DNA from: Noviherbaspirillum saxi
Lineage (GTDB): Bacteria; Pseudomonadota; Gammaproteobacteria; Burkholderiales; Burkholderiaceae_D
NCBI RefSeq assembly: GCF_003591035.1
Contig: NZ_QYUO01000001.1
Span: forward strand, 2,232,001-2,296,000
Direction of reading: 5' to 3'
DNA: 64,000 bases
Positions within the stretch are counted from its first letter, which is position 1. Each line of letters begins with the position of its first letter. Position numbers and translations under genes: made by a program. This document shows positions 1 to 11,573 of the stretch, one piece after another. Under the pieces are notes generated by a model. That model was not told where the DNA came from, did not search any database, and saw only the letters and a list, made by a program, of their open reading frames with translations.

Positions 1-164
1 TGGGAAAACGGGACATGATGACGCCGCCCAAAGCGACGGCAACCTTGGCCAAGGCCATACCGCATTGCAAGGTGACGCAGCTTGAGGATTGCGGGCATGC
101 GCTGATGGCGGAACAGCCGGATGCGGTGCTGGAGAGTTTGTTTGGCTTTGCGTCGAAAGCGTAG
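1..164 (+). CDS. alpha/beta hydrolase, C-terminal end (partial)
   Basis: Only the last 54 residues are in the window; the reading frame enters at base 3 and stops with TAG at 162-164. The segment GKRDMMTPP is the usual loop carrying the acid residue of the catalytic triad, and LEDCGHALM carries the catalytic histidine, as in the alpha/beta hydrolase fold. The nucleophile Ser and N-terminal half lie outside, so substrate cannot be named. An inverted repeat follows directly. Family assignment rests on these two motifs and their spacing. Confidence 0.75.
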   Translation, partial: GKRDMMTPPKATATLAKAIPHCKVTQLEDCGHALMAEQPDAVLESLFGFASKA

Positions 165-167
165 TGA

Positions 168-216
168 TTTTTCTTCGGTGGGCTCTCGGCGATAGCAAAG
201 AATCACCGAAGAAAAA
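168..216. repeat. 13-bp perfect inverted repeat after the hydrolase gene
   Basis: The arm TTTTTCTTCGGTG at 168-180 is repeated in inverse as CACCGAAGAAAAA at 204-216, with a 23-base loop. It sits 3 bases after the hydrolase stop. The T-run is on the 5' side and the A-run on the 3' side, the reverse of a classical intrinsic terminator, so it may end transcription by pairing alone or be a dispersed intergenic repeat. Confidence 0.55.
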
Positions 217-314
217 CAATCAAAGCACGCAAAATCCTTAACCGCAGGAATTTCGGTTGCACTCCACCTAAAGCGGGACTAATCTGAAGTAGACCCACTG
301 CAAGGAGAAGCATC

Positions 315-628
315 ATGGCAAGCGTCATGCAACGTGAATATGCGTCCTTTGCCGAATTCTACCCAGTCTACCTCGGAGAACATTCGAACCGGACCTGCCG
401 TGAACTTCACTTCGTCGGCTCCACCATTGCCCTGTTTTGCCTCGGCGCCTTGCTGTTGACTGCTAACTTCTGGTGGCTGCTCGCCGCCCTGGGTTCCGGC
501 TACGGATTTGCCTGGATCGGTCACTTTTTCTTTGAAAAAAACCAGCCGGCCACCTTCAGGCATCCGATCTATTCCTTCATGGGCGATTGGGTGATGTATT
601 GGCAAATGCTCAACGGACAGGCGTCGTT

Positions 629-632
<4 letters not shown>
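315..632 (+). CDS. DUF962 / Mpo1-like membrane protein
   Basis: A 105-residue protein of the DUF962 (YGL010w/Mpo1-like) family. It has the family pattern: N-terminal FAEFYPVYLGEHSN, a hydrophobic pair of helices around residues 38-70, and the conserved WIGHFFFEKNQPATF segment with its His, then the end GDWVMYWQML. Yeast Mpo1 is an Fe(II) dioxygenase acting on 2-hydroxy fatty acids; whether the bacterial members share that reaction is inference. AAGGAG at 302-307 supports the start. Its TAG stop overlaps the stop of the convergent yihY gene in the palindrome CTAG at 629-632. Confidence 0.8.
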
Positions 633-2973
<2,341 letters not shown>

Positions 2974-2977
<4 letters not shown>

Positions 2978-4380
2978 GCGAATTCCTGAACGGTTGCCGT
3001 GCTATCGTCGGCGCGGCCAACGTGCTTACCGACGCTGCCGACCTTGAGCGCTATCTGACCGACTGGCGCCGTCGATACACCGGCAAGGCGCTTGCCGTGG
3101 TCCGCCCAGCCGATACGAACGAAGTAGCCACTATCGTCCGGCTTTGCAACCAGCACCGCGTTCCGCTGGTTCCACAGGGTGGCAATACCGGTCTGGTGCT
3201 GGGCAGCGTGCCGGATGAAAGCGGCAATGCGATCGTGCTCTCGCTATCCCGCATGAACCGCATCCGTGACACCGACACCATCAACAATACGATGACGGTC
3301 GAGGCCGGATGCATACTGGAACAAGTGCAAAACGCGGCAGCCGAGGCCGGCCGTTTGTTTCCGTTATCGCTTGCGGCCGAAGGCAGTTGCACGATAGGCG
3401 GCAACCTCGCGACCAATGCCGGCGGCACGGCCGTCCTCCGATACGGAAACGCGCGCGATCTCTGCCTGGGACTGGAAGTCGTCACTGCCCAGGGCGAAGT
3501 CTGGAGCGGATTGCGCGGTCTGCGCAAGGACAATACCGGCTATGACCTGCGCAACCTGTTCATCGGCGCGGAAGGAACGCTTGGCGTCATTACTGCCGCA
3601 GTGCTGAAACTGTATCCCCAGCCAAAAGCGCAGCTTACCGCGCTGGCTGCAATGCAATCGCCGCAGGACGCATTGCGCCTGCTGTCCATCGCGCAGGAGC
3701 GCTGCGGTGCGACGCTGACCGGGTTTGAATTGATGTCCGACTTTTGCCTGCGCCTGGTCACCAAGCATTTTTCGCAAATGCGCCTGCCCTTCCCGCAAAG
3801 TTATCCGCAATACGTACTGATGGAATTGTCGGACAGCGAGTCGGAAAACCATGCGAACGACATGCTGGAAGGTTTGGTCACCGAAGCGCTGGAACAAGGC
3901 ATCATCGAAGACGCCGCGATTGCTTCTTCCATCGCCCAGTCCAAGGCATTATGGAATCTGCGCGAGCACATCCCGCTTGCACAGGCCGAAGAAGGCAAAA
4001 ACATCAAGCACGACGTGTCGGTGCCGATCTCGCGCATCGGCGAATTCATCGCCGTGACGGACGTACAGCTTGCGCAAGCGTTCCCTGGCTGCCGCATGGT
4101 AACGTTCGGCCATCTCGGCGATGGCAATCTGCACTACAACGTCTCGCCGCCGGAAAATGCTTCGCCTGATGCCTTCATCGCGTCGCAACGCGACATCAAT
4201 CGCGTGGTGCATGACAGCGTGCATAGCTTCGGTGGCTCGATTTCGGCCGAGCATGGACTGGGCGCACTGAAACGCGAAGAAGTACGCGCCTACAAGTCCG
4301 AGGTCGAACTAGGCCTGATGCGCACACTCAAGCAGGCGCTCGATCCGCTCAATATCATGAACCCCGGAAAGGTCCTTTGA
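2974..4380 (+). CDS. FAD-linked 2-hydroxyacid dehydrogenase (GlcD / D2HGDH-like)
   Basis: 468 residues. The N-terminal PCMH-type FAD domain shows VPLVPQGGNTGLVLGS, then GNLATNAGGTAVLRYGNARD and EGTLGVITAAVLKLYP; the C-terminal FAD-oxidase_C domain carries the metal/substrate motif FGHLGDGNLHYNVSPP and ends with SAEHGLGALKREE and DPLNIMNPGKVL. This is the D-lactate / glycolate / D-2-hydroxyglutarate dehydrogenase family; the stand-alone gene with no iron-sulfur partner fits a D-2-hydroxyglutarate or D-lactate enzyme better than GlcD of the three-subunit glycolate oxidase. Exact substrate cannot be set from sequence. Confidence 0.88.
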
Positions 4381-4381
4381 G

Positions 4382-4843
4382 ATGAGCCCTTTCGTTTTAC
4401 GCAGCACCTTCATCGGCGCTCTCTTCCTTTGCCTGTCGAACCCGGCATTAGCGGTCTACCGCTGCGAAGCCGACGGCAAAGTCAGCTATAGCGATATTGC
4501 CTGCCCTAGCGCAAGACAGCTCGATATCAAGGCATCGTCTGCGGGGCCGACGCCTACCGATAAAAAGCGGCTGGCCGAAGAAAAGAAATTTGTGGAACGC
4601 GCAGAAAAAGCCCGGCACAAGGAAGAAGCTGCCGAAGAGAAAGCAAGACAACGCGCGGCCCGGCAACGTCTCGCTCAAGACAAGAAGTGCGACGCGCTCG
4701 CGCGCCGCCAACGCTGGGCCAGTGAAGACGTCAGTGCCGCGACGCAGAAATCAGCAGAGAAGGCAAGGCGCAAGGCAAGCCGCGTCAACGAGCAATACGA
4801 AGCAGAATGCGGAGCACGGCGGACGGAACTATTGCATGGATGA
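4382..4843 (+). CDS. DUF4124 periplasmic protein
   Basis: 153 residues starting one base after the preceding stop. A signal peptide (STFIGALFLCLSNPALA) precedes a DUF4124 motif, VYRCEADGKVSYSDIACP, with paired cysteines. Residues 55-153 are a highly charged, probably helical Lys/Glu/Ala-rich stretch. DUF4124 proteins are common in betaproteobacteria and have no known function. Last gene of the wrbA operon. Confidence 0.8.
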   Translation: MSPFVLRSTFIGALFLCLSNPALAVYRCEADGKVSYSDIACPSARQLDIKASSAGPTPTDKKRLAEEKKFVERAEKARHKEEAAEEKARQRAARQRLAQDKKCDALARRQRWASEDVSAATQKSAEKARRKASRVNEQYEAECGARRTELLHG

Positions 4844-4896
4844 GCGCAAAGCGCATTCATGACGAATGGCTTGATGGGCGGAATGGATTATGCGGG

Positions 4897-4973
4897 TGGC
4901 CTGCCCAGCAGGAGTCGAACCTGCGACCTACGGCTTAGAAGGCCGTTGCTCTATCCAACTGAGCTATGGGCAG
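4897..4973 (-). tRNA. tRNA-Arg (anticodon UCU)
   Basis: Read on the minus strand it folds as a full cloverleaf: acceptor CTGCCCA/TGGGCAG, D-arm GCTC/GAGC, anticodon stem ACGGC/GCCGT with loop CTTCTAA (anticodon TCT), T-arm GCAGG TTCGACT CCTGC, discriminator G, and an encoded CCA. It decodes AGA/AGG, rare codons in a GC-rich genome. The first base is C rather than the usual G. No strong terminator is visible after it. Confidence 0.95.
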
Positions 4974-5104
4974 TGTGCATATAGAAATCCGGCGGATGAA
5001 ATGACCGGTTCCATGAGCTGGCGTCGCCGGCCGCGAACATGGCGATAAGCATCACCATGTATTGTTGCCGGGCCTGCGGATATTACCTCTAATGGAGAAG
5101 GCTT

Positions 5105-7597
5105 TCAATCACCGGAAGCAGGCTTGATCGATTTTTGGCTGGTCGCGTTCAAAAGTTTTTCCAGTTCCGGCGCCGGAACCGGGCGACTCAAGTAATACCC
5201 CTGCATCTGATCGCATTGCTGCTCGCGCAGGAACGACAGTTGCTCGGCGCTTTCAACACCTTCTGCGATGACTGTCATCTTCAGGCTGTGGGCAAGCGCA
5301 ATGACCGCCCTGGCAATTGCTGCATCGTCCACATCGGTAGTGATGTCGCGCACGAAGGAACGGTCGATTTTCAGCGAGTTGATCGGAAAGCGCTTCAGGT
5401 AATTGAGACTTGAATAGCCGGTGCCGAAATCATCGATCGACAGGTGTACGCCCATATCGCTGAGCTTTTGCAAGGTCCGGGCCGCAGCCTCCGGATTATC
5501 CATGACAACGCTTTCGGTAATCTCCAGTTCCAGCCATTCCGGCCGGCAGCCGGTCTGTTCGAGCACACGCGATACGACCTTGACGATGTCCTGATGCTTG
5601 AATTGCCGCGCCGAGAGATTGACGGCGATCTTCATCGGTGCGCGCATGCCGGCGTCGTGCCAGGCTTTTTTCTGGGTACAGGCGGTTCGCAATACCCACT
5701 CTCCCATCGGAACAATGAGCCCGGCCTCTTCGGCAATGGAAATGAAATCGCCCGGAAATATCATGCCCTGCCCCGGCGCCTGCCAGCGCAACAGTGCTTC
5801 CGCGCCGATGATTTCACCCGATGCAATCTCCATCTGCGGCTGATAATGCACGACGAATTCATCGCGCTCCAACGCGCGGCGCAAGCCACTTTCAAGCTTT
5901 AGACGATCGAGCGCACGGGAATTCATATCGTGCGCATAAAACTGGAAGTTGTTGCGTCCCGCATCCTTGGCACGGTACATCGCCGTATCGGCATTCTTGA
6001 GCAGAGTCTGGCTATCTTCGCCATCCTTGGGATACATGCTGATACCGATACTGCCGCTCGGGAAGAATTCATGTCCCTGGATGGTCAATGGACGTCCCAG
6101 CGCTTCCTGTATCTGTTGCGCCAGGATCACGACGGCGTCGCCCTGCGCCACGTCGGGGCGGATTAGCACGAATTCGTCGCCGCCGAGCCGTGCAACGGTA
6201 TCGCCGGCGCGTACGCTGGCCGCAAGCCTGCGCCCGATCTCCATGATGAACTTGTCGCCGGCCTCATGCCCGAAGCTGTCATTGATATTCTTGAAGCGGT
6301 CGAGATCGATCAGCATGACTGCAACCTGGCTCGCGGAACGGCCCGCAAACACCAGTGCCTGCGACAGGCGGTCCAGGAGCAATGAGCGATTGGGCAGGCT
6401 GGTGAGCGCATCGTGGTTTGCCAGATGCAGCAACTCTTCCTCGATCTGCTTGCGGCGCGAAATATCCTCGACGACCGTGCTGTAGTACTTGGGGGTACCG
6501 TCCTCGCTTCGCACCATCGAGCTTGTCAGATTGACCCAGATGTAATACCCGTTCTTGTGACGATAACGCTTTTCACGGGTTTTCTCGTCGATCTCGCATG
6601 CCGTCATGCGCCGCGCAATTGCCCAGTCGGTTACAACGTCGTCAGGATGAGTAATGTCCTGAAAAGCCATGTTCAGCAATTCGTTGCGTGAATAGCCAAC
6701 GATCTCGCAGAGCTTGTTGTTCACCATCAGCCAGCGACCATCCGGAGCGACATGCGCGAGTCCGACCGCTGCCTGATTGAACGCGACACGAAAGCGCTCC
6801 TCGCTTTCGCGCAGCACTGTCTCGGCTTTTACGCGTTCGGTGATATCGCGAACAACAGCAACGAGAAATTGGCGCCGTTCCGACCGAATGGCGCGCAGAT
6901 AAACCTCTACCGGCAGACGTGCGCCATCCTTGCGCTGATGCACGGTTTCAAACATGCCGGTTTTGTGCTTGCTTCGAATGACCTCGGCAAAGCGGTGCTG
7001 AATCTTTTCCAGTTCGCCCGGATCCGGTTTCAAGTCCTGCGGCCCAAGCTGCAGTAATTCCCGATAACTGTATCCGAGAGTGGCGATCGCAGTCTCGTTG
7101 ACGTCAACGAAGCGCAGCTGCTCGGCATCGATCAGGTACACCGCGTCGATCGAACTGTCCAGCGCAAGGCGGAAGCGCTTTAATTCTTCCTGTGAACGAA
7201 TATGATCGGTGATGTCATGCGCCATCACCAGCAGCACGGTTTCTGCAGGAGCAGCAGGCACGGTGCAAATCTTGAATTCAAGATGCCGATAATTGCCTGA
7301 CACACGCTGCGTAACCGTAAAGTCATCCGGCGACTGCATGGACTGCAGGGTCTGCTTCAATCGCAAGCCAAGCACATCGCTATCGAGCAGAGAGTGCAGC
7401 GGCATGCCGACGACCGCGGCGGCATCGCCGATGGAGAGCAACTCGCACATGGCGAGATTGATGGAAAGTACGCGCAAGCCGGAATCAACGAGCATCAGCC
7501 CGGACGGCATCGACGCAATAATTTGCTCGGCATGTCGCTGCAAATGCAAATCGCCTGCTTGAGCGATTTCAGCCGCGATGGCATCGACACGTTTCAT
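5105..7597 (-). CDS. PAS-PAS-PAS-GGDEF-EAL cyclic-di-GMP protein
   Basis: 830 residues from ATG 7597, which has GGAG upstream; a longer TTG start at 7663 is less likely. Three PAS domains (about 20-130, 140-255, 265-385) feed a GGDEF domain with intact RLGGDEF (472-476) and an RxxD inhibitory site five residues before it (RAGD), then an EAL domain with intact IIGAEALLRW (600-602), DDFGTGYSSLNYL and VIAEGVE. Both catalytic halves look complete, so it could make and break c-di-GMP. There are no membrane segments, so sensing should be cytoplasmic, perhaps of a bound cofactor such as heme or FAD. It is monocistronic. Confidence 0.93.
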   Translation of the reverse strand: MKRVDAIAAEIAQAGDLHLQRHAEQIIASMPSGLMLVDSGLRVLSINLAMCELLSIGDAAAVVGMPLHSLLDSDVLGLRLKQTLQSMQSPDDFTVTQRVSGNYRHLEFKICTVPAAPAETVLLVMAHDITDHIRSQEELKRFRLALDSSIDAVYLIDAEQLRFVDVNETAIATLGYSYRELLQLGPQDLKPDPGELEKIQHRFAEVIRSKHKTGMFETVHQRKDGARLPVEVYLRAIRSERRQFLVAVVRDITERVKAETVLRESEERFRVAFNQAAVGLAHVAPDGRWLMVNNKLCEIVGYSRNELLNMAFQDITHPDDVVTDWAIARRMTACEIDEKTREKRYRHKNGYYIWVNLTSSMVRSEDGTPKYYSTVVEDISRRKQIEEELLHLANHDALTSLPNRSLLLDRLSQALVFAGRSASQVAVMLIDLDRFKNINDSFGHEAGDKFIMEIGRRLAASVRAGDTVARLGGDEFVLIRPDVAQGDAVVILAQQIQEALGRPLTIQGHEFFPSGSIGISMYPKDGEDSQTLLKNADTAMYRAKDAGRNNFQFYAHDMNSRALDRLKLESGLRRALERDEFVVHYQPQMEIASGEIIGAEALLRWQAPGQGMIFPGDFISIAEEAGLIVPMGEWVLRTACTQKKAWHDAGMRAPMKIAVNLSARQFKHQDIVKVVSRVLEQTGCRPEWLELEITESVVMDNPEAAARTLQKLSDMGVHLSIDDFGTGYSSLNYLKRFPINSLKIDRSFVRDITTDVDDAAIARAVIALAHSLKMTVIAEGVESAEQLSFLREQQCDQMQGYYLSRPVPAPELEKLLNATSQKSIKPASGD

Positions 7598-7853
7598 GCA
7601 GACGCTCCGCTGACAAACCGGCATATGGCGGCTGCGCCTTGAACAAACACCAACATCTCCCAATCGATAATTCTCGTTATTGCCTGATTATCTCAGCGGC
7701 ATCGCGGCAAAGCAATCCGGAGAAGCATTTCACCGAATGAGGTGTGGTTGATCTGTACCAATCGATCGCGACACGTTTTGTGTGGCGAGGAAGTTTTGCA
7801 AAACCGGTCTCGGCAACCGCACAATTGCATTGGCAAGCGTGGCATGACAGAAA

Positions 7854-7886
7854 TGAAAAAGGGTTAGCTAAAAAGCTAACCCTTTC
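7854..7886 (-). terminator. intrinsic terminator of tRNA-Pro
   Basis: A perfect 12-bp stem (arms at 7858-7869 and 7874-7885, AAAGGGTTAGCT and its complement) with a 4-base loop lies 5 bases after the tRNA-Pro 3' end; on the minus strand the stem ends in TTT and is followed by TTCATTT. Confidence 0.8.
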
Positions 7887-7890
7887 AAAT

Positions 7891-7967
7891 TGGTCGGAGT
7901 ACAAGGATTCGAACCTTGGACCCCCTGGTCCCAAACCAGGTGCGCTACCGGGCTGCGCCACACTCCG
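7891..7967 (-). tRNA. tRNA-Pro (anticodon UGG)
   Basis: On the minus strand: acceptor CGGAGTG pairing with TACTCCG, D-arm GCGC AGCCCGGTA GCGC, anticodon stem CCTGG/CCAGG with loop TTTGGGA (anticodon TGG), T-arm CAAGG TTCGAAT CCTTG, discriminator A, encoded CCA. The C start is normal for bacterial tRNA-Pro. A strong terminator follows. Confidence 0.96.
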
Positions 7968-8060
7968 AAGAAAGCAATCATACCCCAGCAACATGTTCTG
8001 GTCAATTCGGAGCGGTGTTTTTTATCTGGCTTACTGGAGTAACCGCTCTTTTATTTTAGG

Positions 8061-9032
8061 TTAGCCCTCAGTCAGTACAAGTTTTTTTCCACTTTCAAAA
8101 TAACGTGTTTGTCCATTCAAGGGGTCCCGGAACGAAATCGATCGAGCCAGCAGTTGCAGCGGGAGAGACATATCATCCCCTTTACAGGCTTGTGCAACCG
8201 GATAAAACGGGTCATTGATAATGGGAATGCCGAGAGCCGCAAGATGCACCCTTAACTGATGCTTTTTCCCGGTCAGCGGACGCAAGCGATAAAGCGTTGC
8301 ATCCGAGCCTTGTTCCAATATATCAATGCAGGTTTCCGAGTTGGACTCACCATCCGTTTCCTGCATCCGAAAAAATGGTGTGCCCTCGACCATTCGGCTT
8401 CGATACACAAAGGGAAATTTCACGCCCGTAAGGTATTTTGCATACGCTTCATAGACTTTTTCGATTTCGCGTTTTTGAAAGAGCGACTGATAGTCATTGC
8501 GTGTGCGCATGTTGTGGGAAAAGACGACGATGCCAGCCGTTTCCCTATCGATGCGGTGTATCGGTGTCAGGTGCTTGAGCCCGGTTTTTTTCTTCAACCT
8601 GACGAGCAGGGTTTCGTGAAGAAACCTGCCGGACGGTATGACTGGTAGAAAATGCGGTTTGTCGGCAACAAGGAGGTGTTCGTCCTGATACAGGATGCTT
8701 TCCGTAAACGGGATCGATGTCTCAAGTTCCAGTTCGCGGTAATAAAAGATGCAATCGCCGGGGTGATAGAGACTGCCGGCCACCATTCGCACCCCTTGGG
8801 CATTGACCACTTCCCCCCTGTCCATTCTCGAACGCCAGGTCGTATCCTCCACATTCGGAAAGCGTTCATTCAGAAACGACAACAGCGTGCCCCAGGGGCC
8901 GTGAGGAAGCCAGATATAGCTCGGGCTTACGCCATCGCGCACGGGAAGCGGCGGCTTGAAATTGAACTTGTCGAAATTGCGCGATTTCCCTGGCTTGCCA
9001 GGGAAATCATCATGCTTGGAGAGGATAGTCAT
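8061..9032 (-). CDS. RluA-family RNA pseudouridine synthase
   Basis: About 323 residues from ATG 9032; a GTG at 9059 would add nine. The catalytic motif PIHRIDRETAGIVVFS holds the conserved Asp that attacks the uridine; ILYQDEHLLVADKPHFLPVIP and RPLTGKKHQLRVHLAALGIP are the other RluA family blocks. An N-terminal S4-like segment (WRSRMDRGEVVNAQGV) precedes it. It isomerises a uridine in tRNA or rRNA; the target cannot be told, though tRNA-U32/23S-U746-like is plausible. Its stop lies about 90 bases from tRNA-Pro. Confidence 0.88.
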   Translation of the reverse strand: MTILSKHDDFPGKPGKSRNFDKFNFKPPLPVRDGVSPSYIWLPHGPWGTLLSFLNERFPNVEDTTWRSRMDRGEVVNAQGVRMVAGSLYHPGDCIFYYRELELETSIPFTESILYQDEHLLVADKPHFLPVIPSGRFLHETLLVRLKKKTGLKHLTPIHRIDRETAGIVVFSHNMRTRNDYQSLFQKREIEKVYEAYAKYLTGVKFPFVYRSRMVEGTPFFRMQETDGESNSETCIDILEQGSDATLYRLRPLTGKKHQLRVHLAALGIPIINDPFYPVAQACKGDDMSLPLQLLARSISFRDPLNGQTRYFESGKKLVLTEG

Positions 9033-9092
9033 TGCGGTGGAACTTGCCGGCGTCGGCACTGCGCCTTGGCCATCATTAAGTCAACGGCCTGA

Positions 9093-10430
9093 TCAGGCAA
9101 TGACTTTATCTGCGATGCGTCGCGCCATTTTTTCGGCAAGCTCCGCATCCTTTGCTTCCACCATCACGCGTATCAACGGCTCGGTCCCGGACGATCGGAT
9201 CAATACGCGGCCGCTATCGCCGAGTGCCGATTCAACGATTTCTTTTTCAGTCATCAATGCCTGATTCTTTTGCCATTCAAAACCGGGACTGACTCTGACG
9301 TTGATGAGACTCTGTGGATACAGCGTAAGGTCAGCCGCGCATTGCGCAAGTGTCTTGCCGCTGCGCTTGAGAGCGGATAGAACCTGCAGGGCGGATACGA
9401 TACCATCGCCTGTGGTGTGCTTGTCCAGAAACAGCAAATGCCCGGAGCCCTCGCCGCCTATACACCAACCACGCTCCTGAAGCACTTCCAGCACATAGCG
9501 ATCGCCGACCTTGGCACGCGCGAAACCAATGCCCATTTCGCGGAACGCGACTTCGAGCGCCATATTGGTCATCAAGGTTCCCACCACCCCCTCGACAGGC
9601 ACCGTGGCCATACGATCCTTGACCATGATATACAACAGCTCGTCGCCGTTGTACGCCCTGCCGCTTGCATCCACCATCAGCAGCCGATCCGCATCGCCAT
9701 CGAGGGCGATGCCAAGATCGGCCTGATGTTCCTTGACCGCCGCACACAAGGCTGCCGGCGCCGTGGCGCCGACCTGGTCATTGATATTCATACCATTGGG
9801 CTTGTTCCCGATGGCGACGACTTCCGCGCCGAGCTCATGAAAGACATCCGGTGCAATATGGTAGGCAGCGCCATGCGCGCAATCGACGACGATCTTCAAG
9901 CCGCGCAAATCGAGTTCATTGGGGAAAGTGCTTTTGCAGAATTCGATATACCGGCCTTGCGCATCGAACAGACGCTTGGCCTTGCCAAGCTTTTCCGACG
10001 CCACGCATTCCATCGGCTCTTCAAGCGCAGCTTCGATGGCGGATTCCACTTCGTCCGGCAGTTTGTTTCCCGATGCCGAAAAAAACTTGATGCCATTGTC
10101 GTCGTAAGGATTATGCGACGCCGATATGACGACACCGGCCGACAGCCGCAGTGCGCGGGTCAGATAAGCGATGGCTGGGGTCGGCATCGGCCCTGCAAGA
10201 GTCACATCCACGCCGGCCGCCGCAAATCCTGCTTCTAGCGCCGCTTCCAGCATGTAGCCCGATATTCGGGTGTCCTTGCCGATCAGGACCACCGGCTTGC
10301 CGCTACTGCTTTCTCCCTGTGCCAGTACCTTACCTGCTGCATAGCCCAGTCGCATTACGAAATCCGGCGTGATCGGCGATGTCCCGACCCGCCCGCGTAC
10401 GCCATCGGTGCCGAAATATTTGCGTGTCAT
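9093..10430 (-). CDS. glmM: phosphoglucosamine mutase
   Basis: 445 residues, the same length as E. coli GlmM. It converts glucosamine-6-phosphate to glucosamine-1-phosphate for peptidoglycan and lipopolysaccharide precursors. The phosphoserine loop [13 protein letters not shown] (Ser about 105), the metal loop [13 protein letters not shown], the sugar-binding [10 protein letters not shown] and the phosphate-binding [12 protein letters not shown] are all present. It starts two bases after folP, the conserved folP-glmM pair. Confidence 0.97.
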   Translation of the reverse strand: MTRKYFGTDGVRGRVGTSPITPDFVMRLGYAAGKVLAQGESSSGKPVVLIGKDTRISGYMLEAALEAGFAAAGVDVTLAGPMPTPAIAYLTRALRLSAGVVISASHNPYDDNGIKFFSASGNKLPDEVESAIEAALEEPMECVASEKLGKAKRLFDAQGRYIEFCKSTFPNELDLRGLKIVVDCAHGAAYHIAPDVFHELGAEVVAIGNKPNGMNINDQVGATAPAALCAAVKEHQADLGIALDGDADRLLMVDASGRAYNGDELLYIMVKDRMATVPVEGVVGTLMTNMALEVAFREMGIGFARAKVGDRYVLEVLQERGWCIGGEGSGHLLFLDKHTTGDGIVSALQVLSALKRSGKTLAQCAADLTLYPQSLINVRVSPGFEWQKNQALMTEKEIVESALGDSGRVLIRSSGTEPLIRVMVEAKDAELAEKMARRIADKVIA

Positions 10431-10432
10431 GT

Positions 10433-11293
10433 CTAGTCCTTCTTGATAGATTCAACCGCCTGCCATACCTTCAGGGCATCGACCGTCTCTGCAACGTCGT
10501 GCACCCTTACTATGCTGGCGCCATGTGCCACGGCACTGAGCGCCGCCGCAATACTTCCTGCCAGACGCTGCTCAACCGGCTTGCCGGTGATTGCGCCGAT
10601 GGCGGACTTCCTTGACAAACCTGCTAGCACGGGGAGCCCGAGTTCATCACAAATACGCCCTATGCTCTTCAGCAGCGTCAGATTGTGCTCGAGGGTTTTG
10701 CCAAATCCGAAGCCGGGGTCGATACATAGCCGCGTCGACTCGATCCCGGCAGCCTCACATGCGGATACTCTCTCCGCAAGAAAGCGCGACACATCGGCCA
10801 CCACATCATGGTACTCAGGGTCGACCTGCATGGTGGAGGGGTCGCGTTGCATGTGCATGATACACAACGCGCATTCGCTTTCATTGACTACACGCAACGC
10901 CCCCTCGAACCTGAAGCCATTGATATCGTTGATCATGTCGGCGCCTGCTGCAATCGCTTCGCGCATGACTTCGGGTTTGTAGGTATCGATGGATAGCGGT
11001 TTTCCGCAATCGCGCAGCGCATAGATCAAGGGCATGACCCGGCGCAATTCCTCGTCCAGTGGCAAGGATTGGGCGCCGGGACGGCTGGATTCGCCACCGA
11101 TATCGATGATGTCTACGCCGTCGGCAATCATTTGCTCCGCATGCGACATGGCCAGATCAAGGGAATGAAATTGCCCGCCGTCGGAAAAGGAATCCGGTGT
11201 GACATTAAGAATGCCCATGACCAGTGGACGGCTGGAGATTTCATGCAGGTCAAATCGATAGCGGCCGCACTGCAGGTAACTGGTGTTCATCAT
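10433..11293 (-). CDS. folP: dihydropteroate synthase
   Basis: 286 residues. It joins pABA and the pterin pyrophosphate in folate synthesis and is the sulfonamide target. [16 protein letters not shown] at the N-terminus, [44 protein letters not shown] and a final IVRVHDV are all intact. The start MMNTSYL has two adjacent ATGs at 11293 and 11290. It is followed at two bases by glmM; upstream lies a long inverted repeat and the ftsH terminator, so folP-glmM probably has its own promoter. Confidence 0.97.
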   Translation of the reverse strand: MMNTSYLQCGRYRFDLHEISSRPLVMGILNVTPDSFSDGGQFHSLDLAMSHAEQMIADGVDIIDIGGESSRPGAQSLPLDEELRRVMPLIYALRDCGKPLSIDTYKPEVMREAIAAGADMINDINGFRFEGALRVVNESECALCIMHMQRDPSTMQVDPEYHDVVADVSRFLAERVSACEAAGIESTRLCIDPGFGFGKTLEHNLTLLKSIGRICDELGLPVLAGLSRKSAIGAITGKPVEQRLAGSIAAALSAVAHGASIVRVHDVAETVDALKVWQAVESIKKD

Positions 11294-11367
11294 GATGTGA
11301 TTTAAGTCAATGCGTTCACGTCAGGCCATGCCAATCGATGCGATCAGCTGCACAGACGGACGTTATT

Positions 11368-11443
11368 CTAGAGCGCTTTCGTCCTGACTGTACCGTCAAT
11401 CCCGGGCGATTTGCATGGTCCACTCAGGACGAAAGCGCTCTAG
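11368..11443. repeat. 20-bp perfect inverted repeat between ftsH and folP
   Basis: CTAGAGCGCTTTCGTCCTGA at 11368-11387 is repeated in perfect inverse at 11424-11443, with a 36-base spacer. It lies 75 bases upstream of folP, between the ftsH terminator and the folP start, so it is either in the folP leader RNA or at its promoter. No open frame or known RNA family is recognised in it. Possible roles are a paired operator, a leader stem, or the end of a small non-autonomous element. Confidence 0.75.
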
Positions 11444-11516
11444 TGCAGGGAAGGCAAGCGGCGAGATTGAAAGATCAGAGTATCGCGGAAAAGATTCAGC
11501 GCCAAGCAGACAAAAC

Positions 11517-11546
11517 AAAAGGGTGAGGATTTCCCCTCACCCTTTT
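11517..11546 (-). terminator. ftsH: intrinsic terminator of ftsH
   Basis: Stem AAAAGGGTGAGG (11517-11528) with its perfect complement at 11535-11546 and a 6-base loop. On the minus strand it is followed by TTTTGTTTTG. It lies 28 bases after the ftsH stop and separates ftsH from folP-glmM, genes often cotranscribed elsewhere. Confidence 0.8.
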
Positions 11547-11573
11547 TCGCTTTGGTGGTCGACAGTCAGTGAC

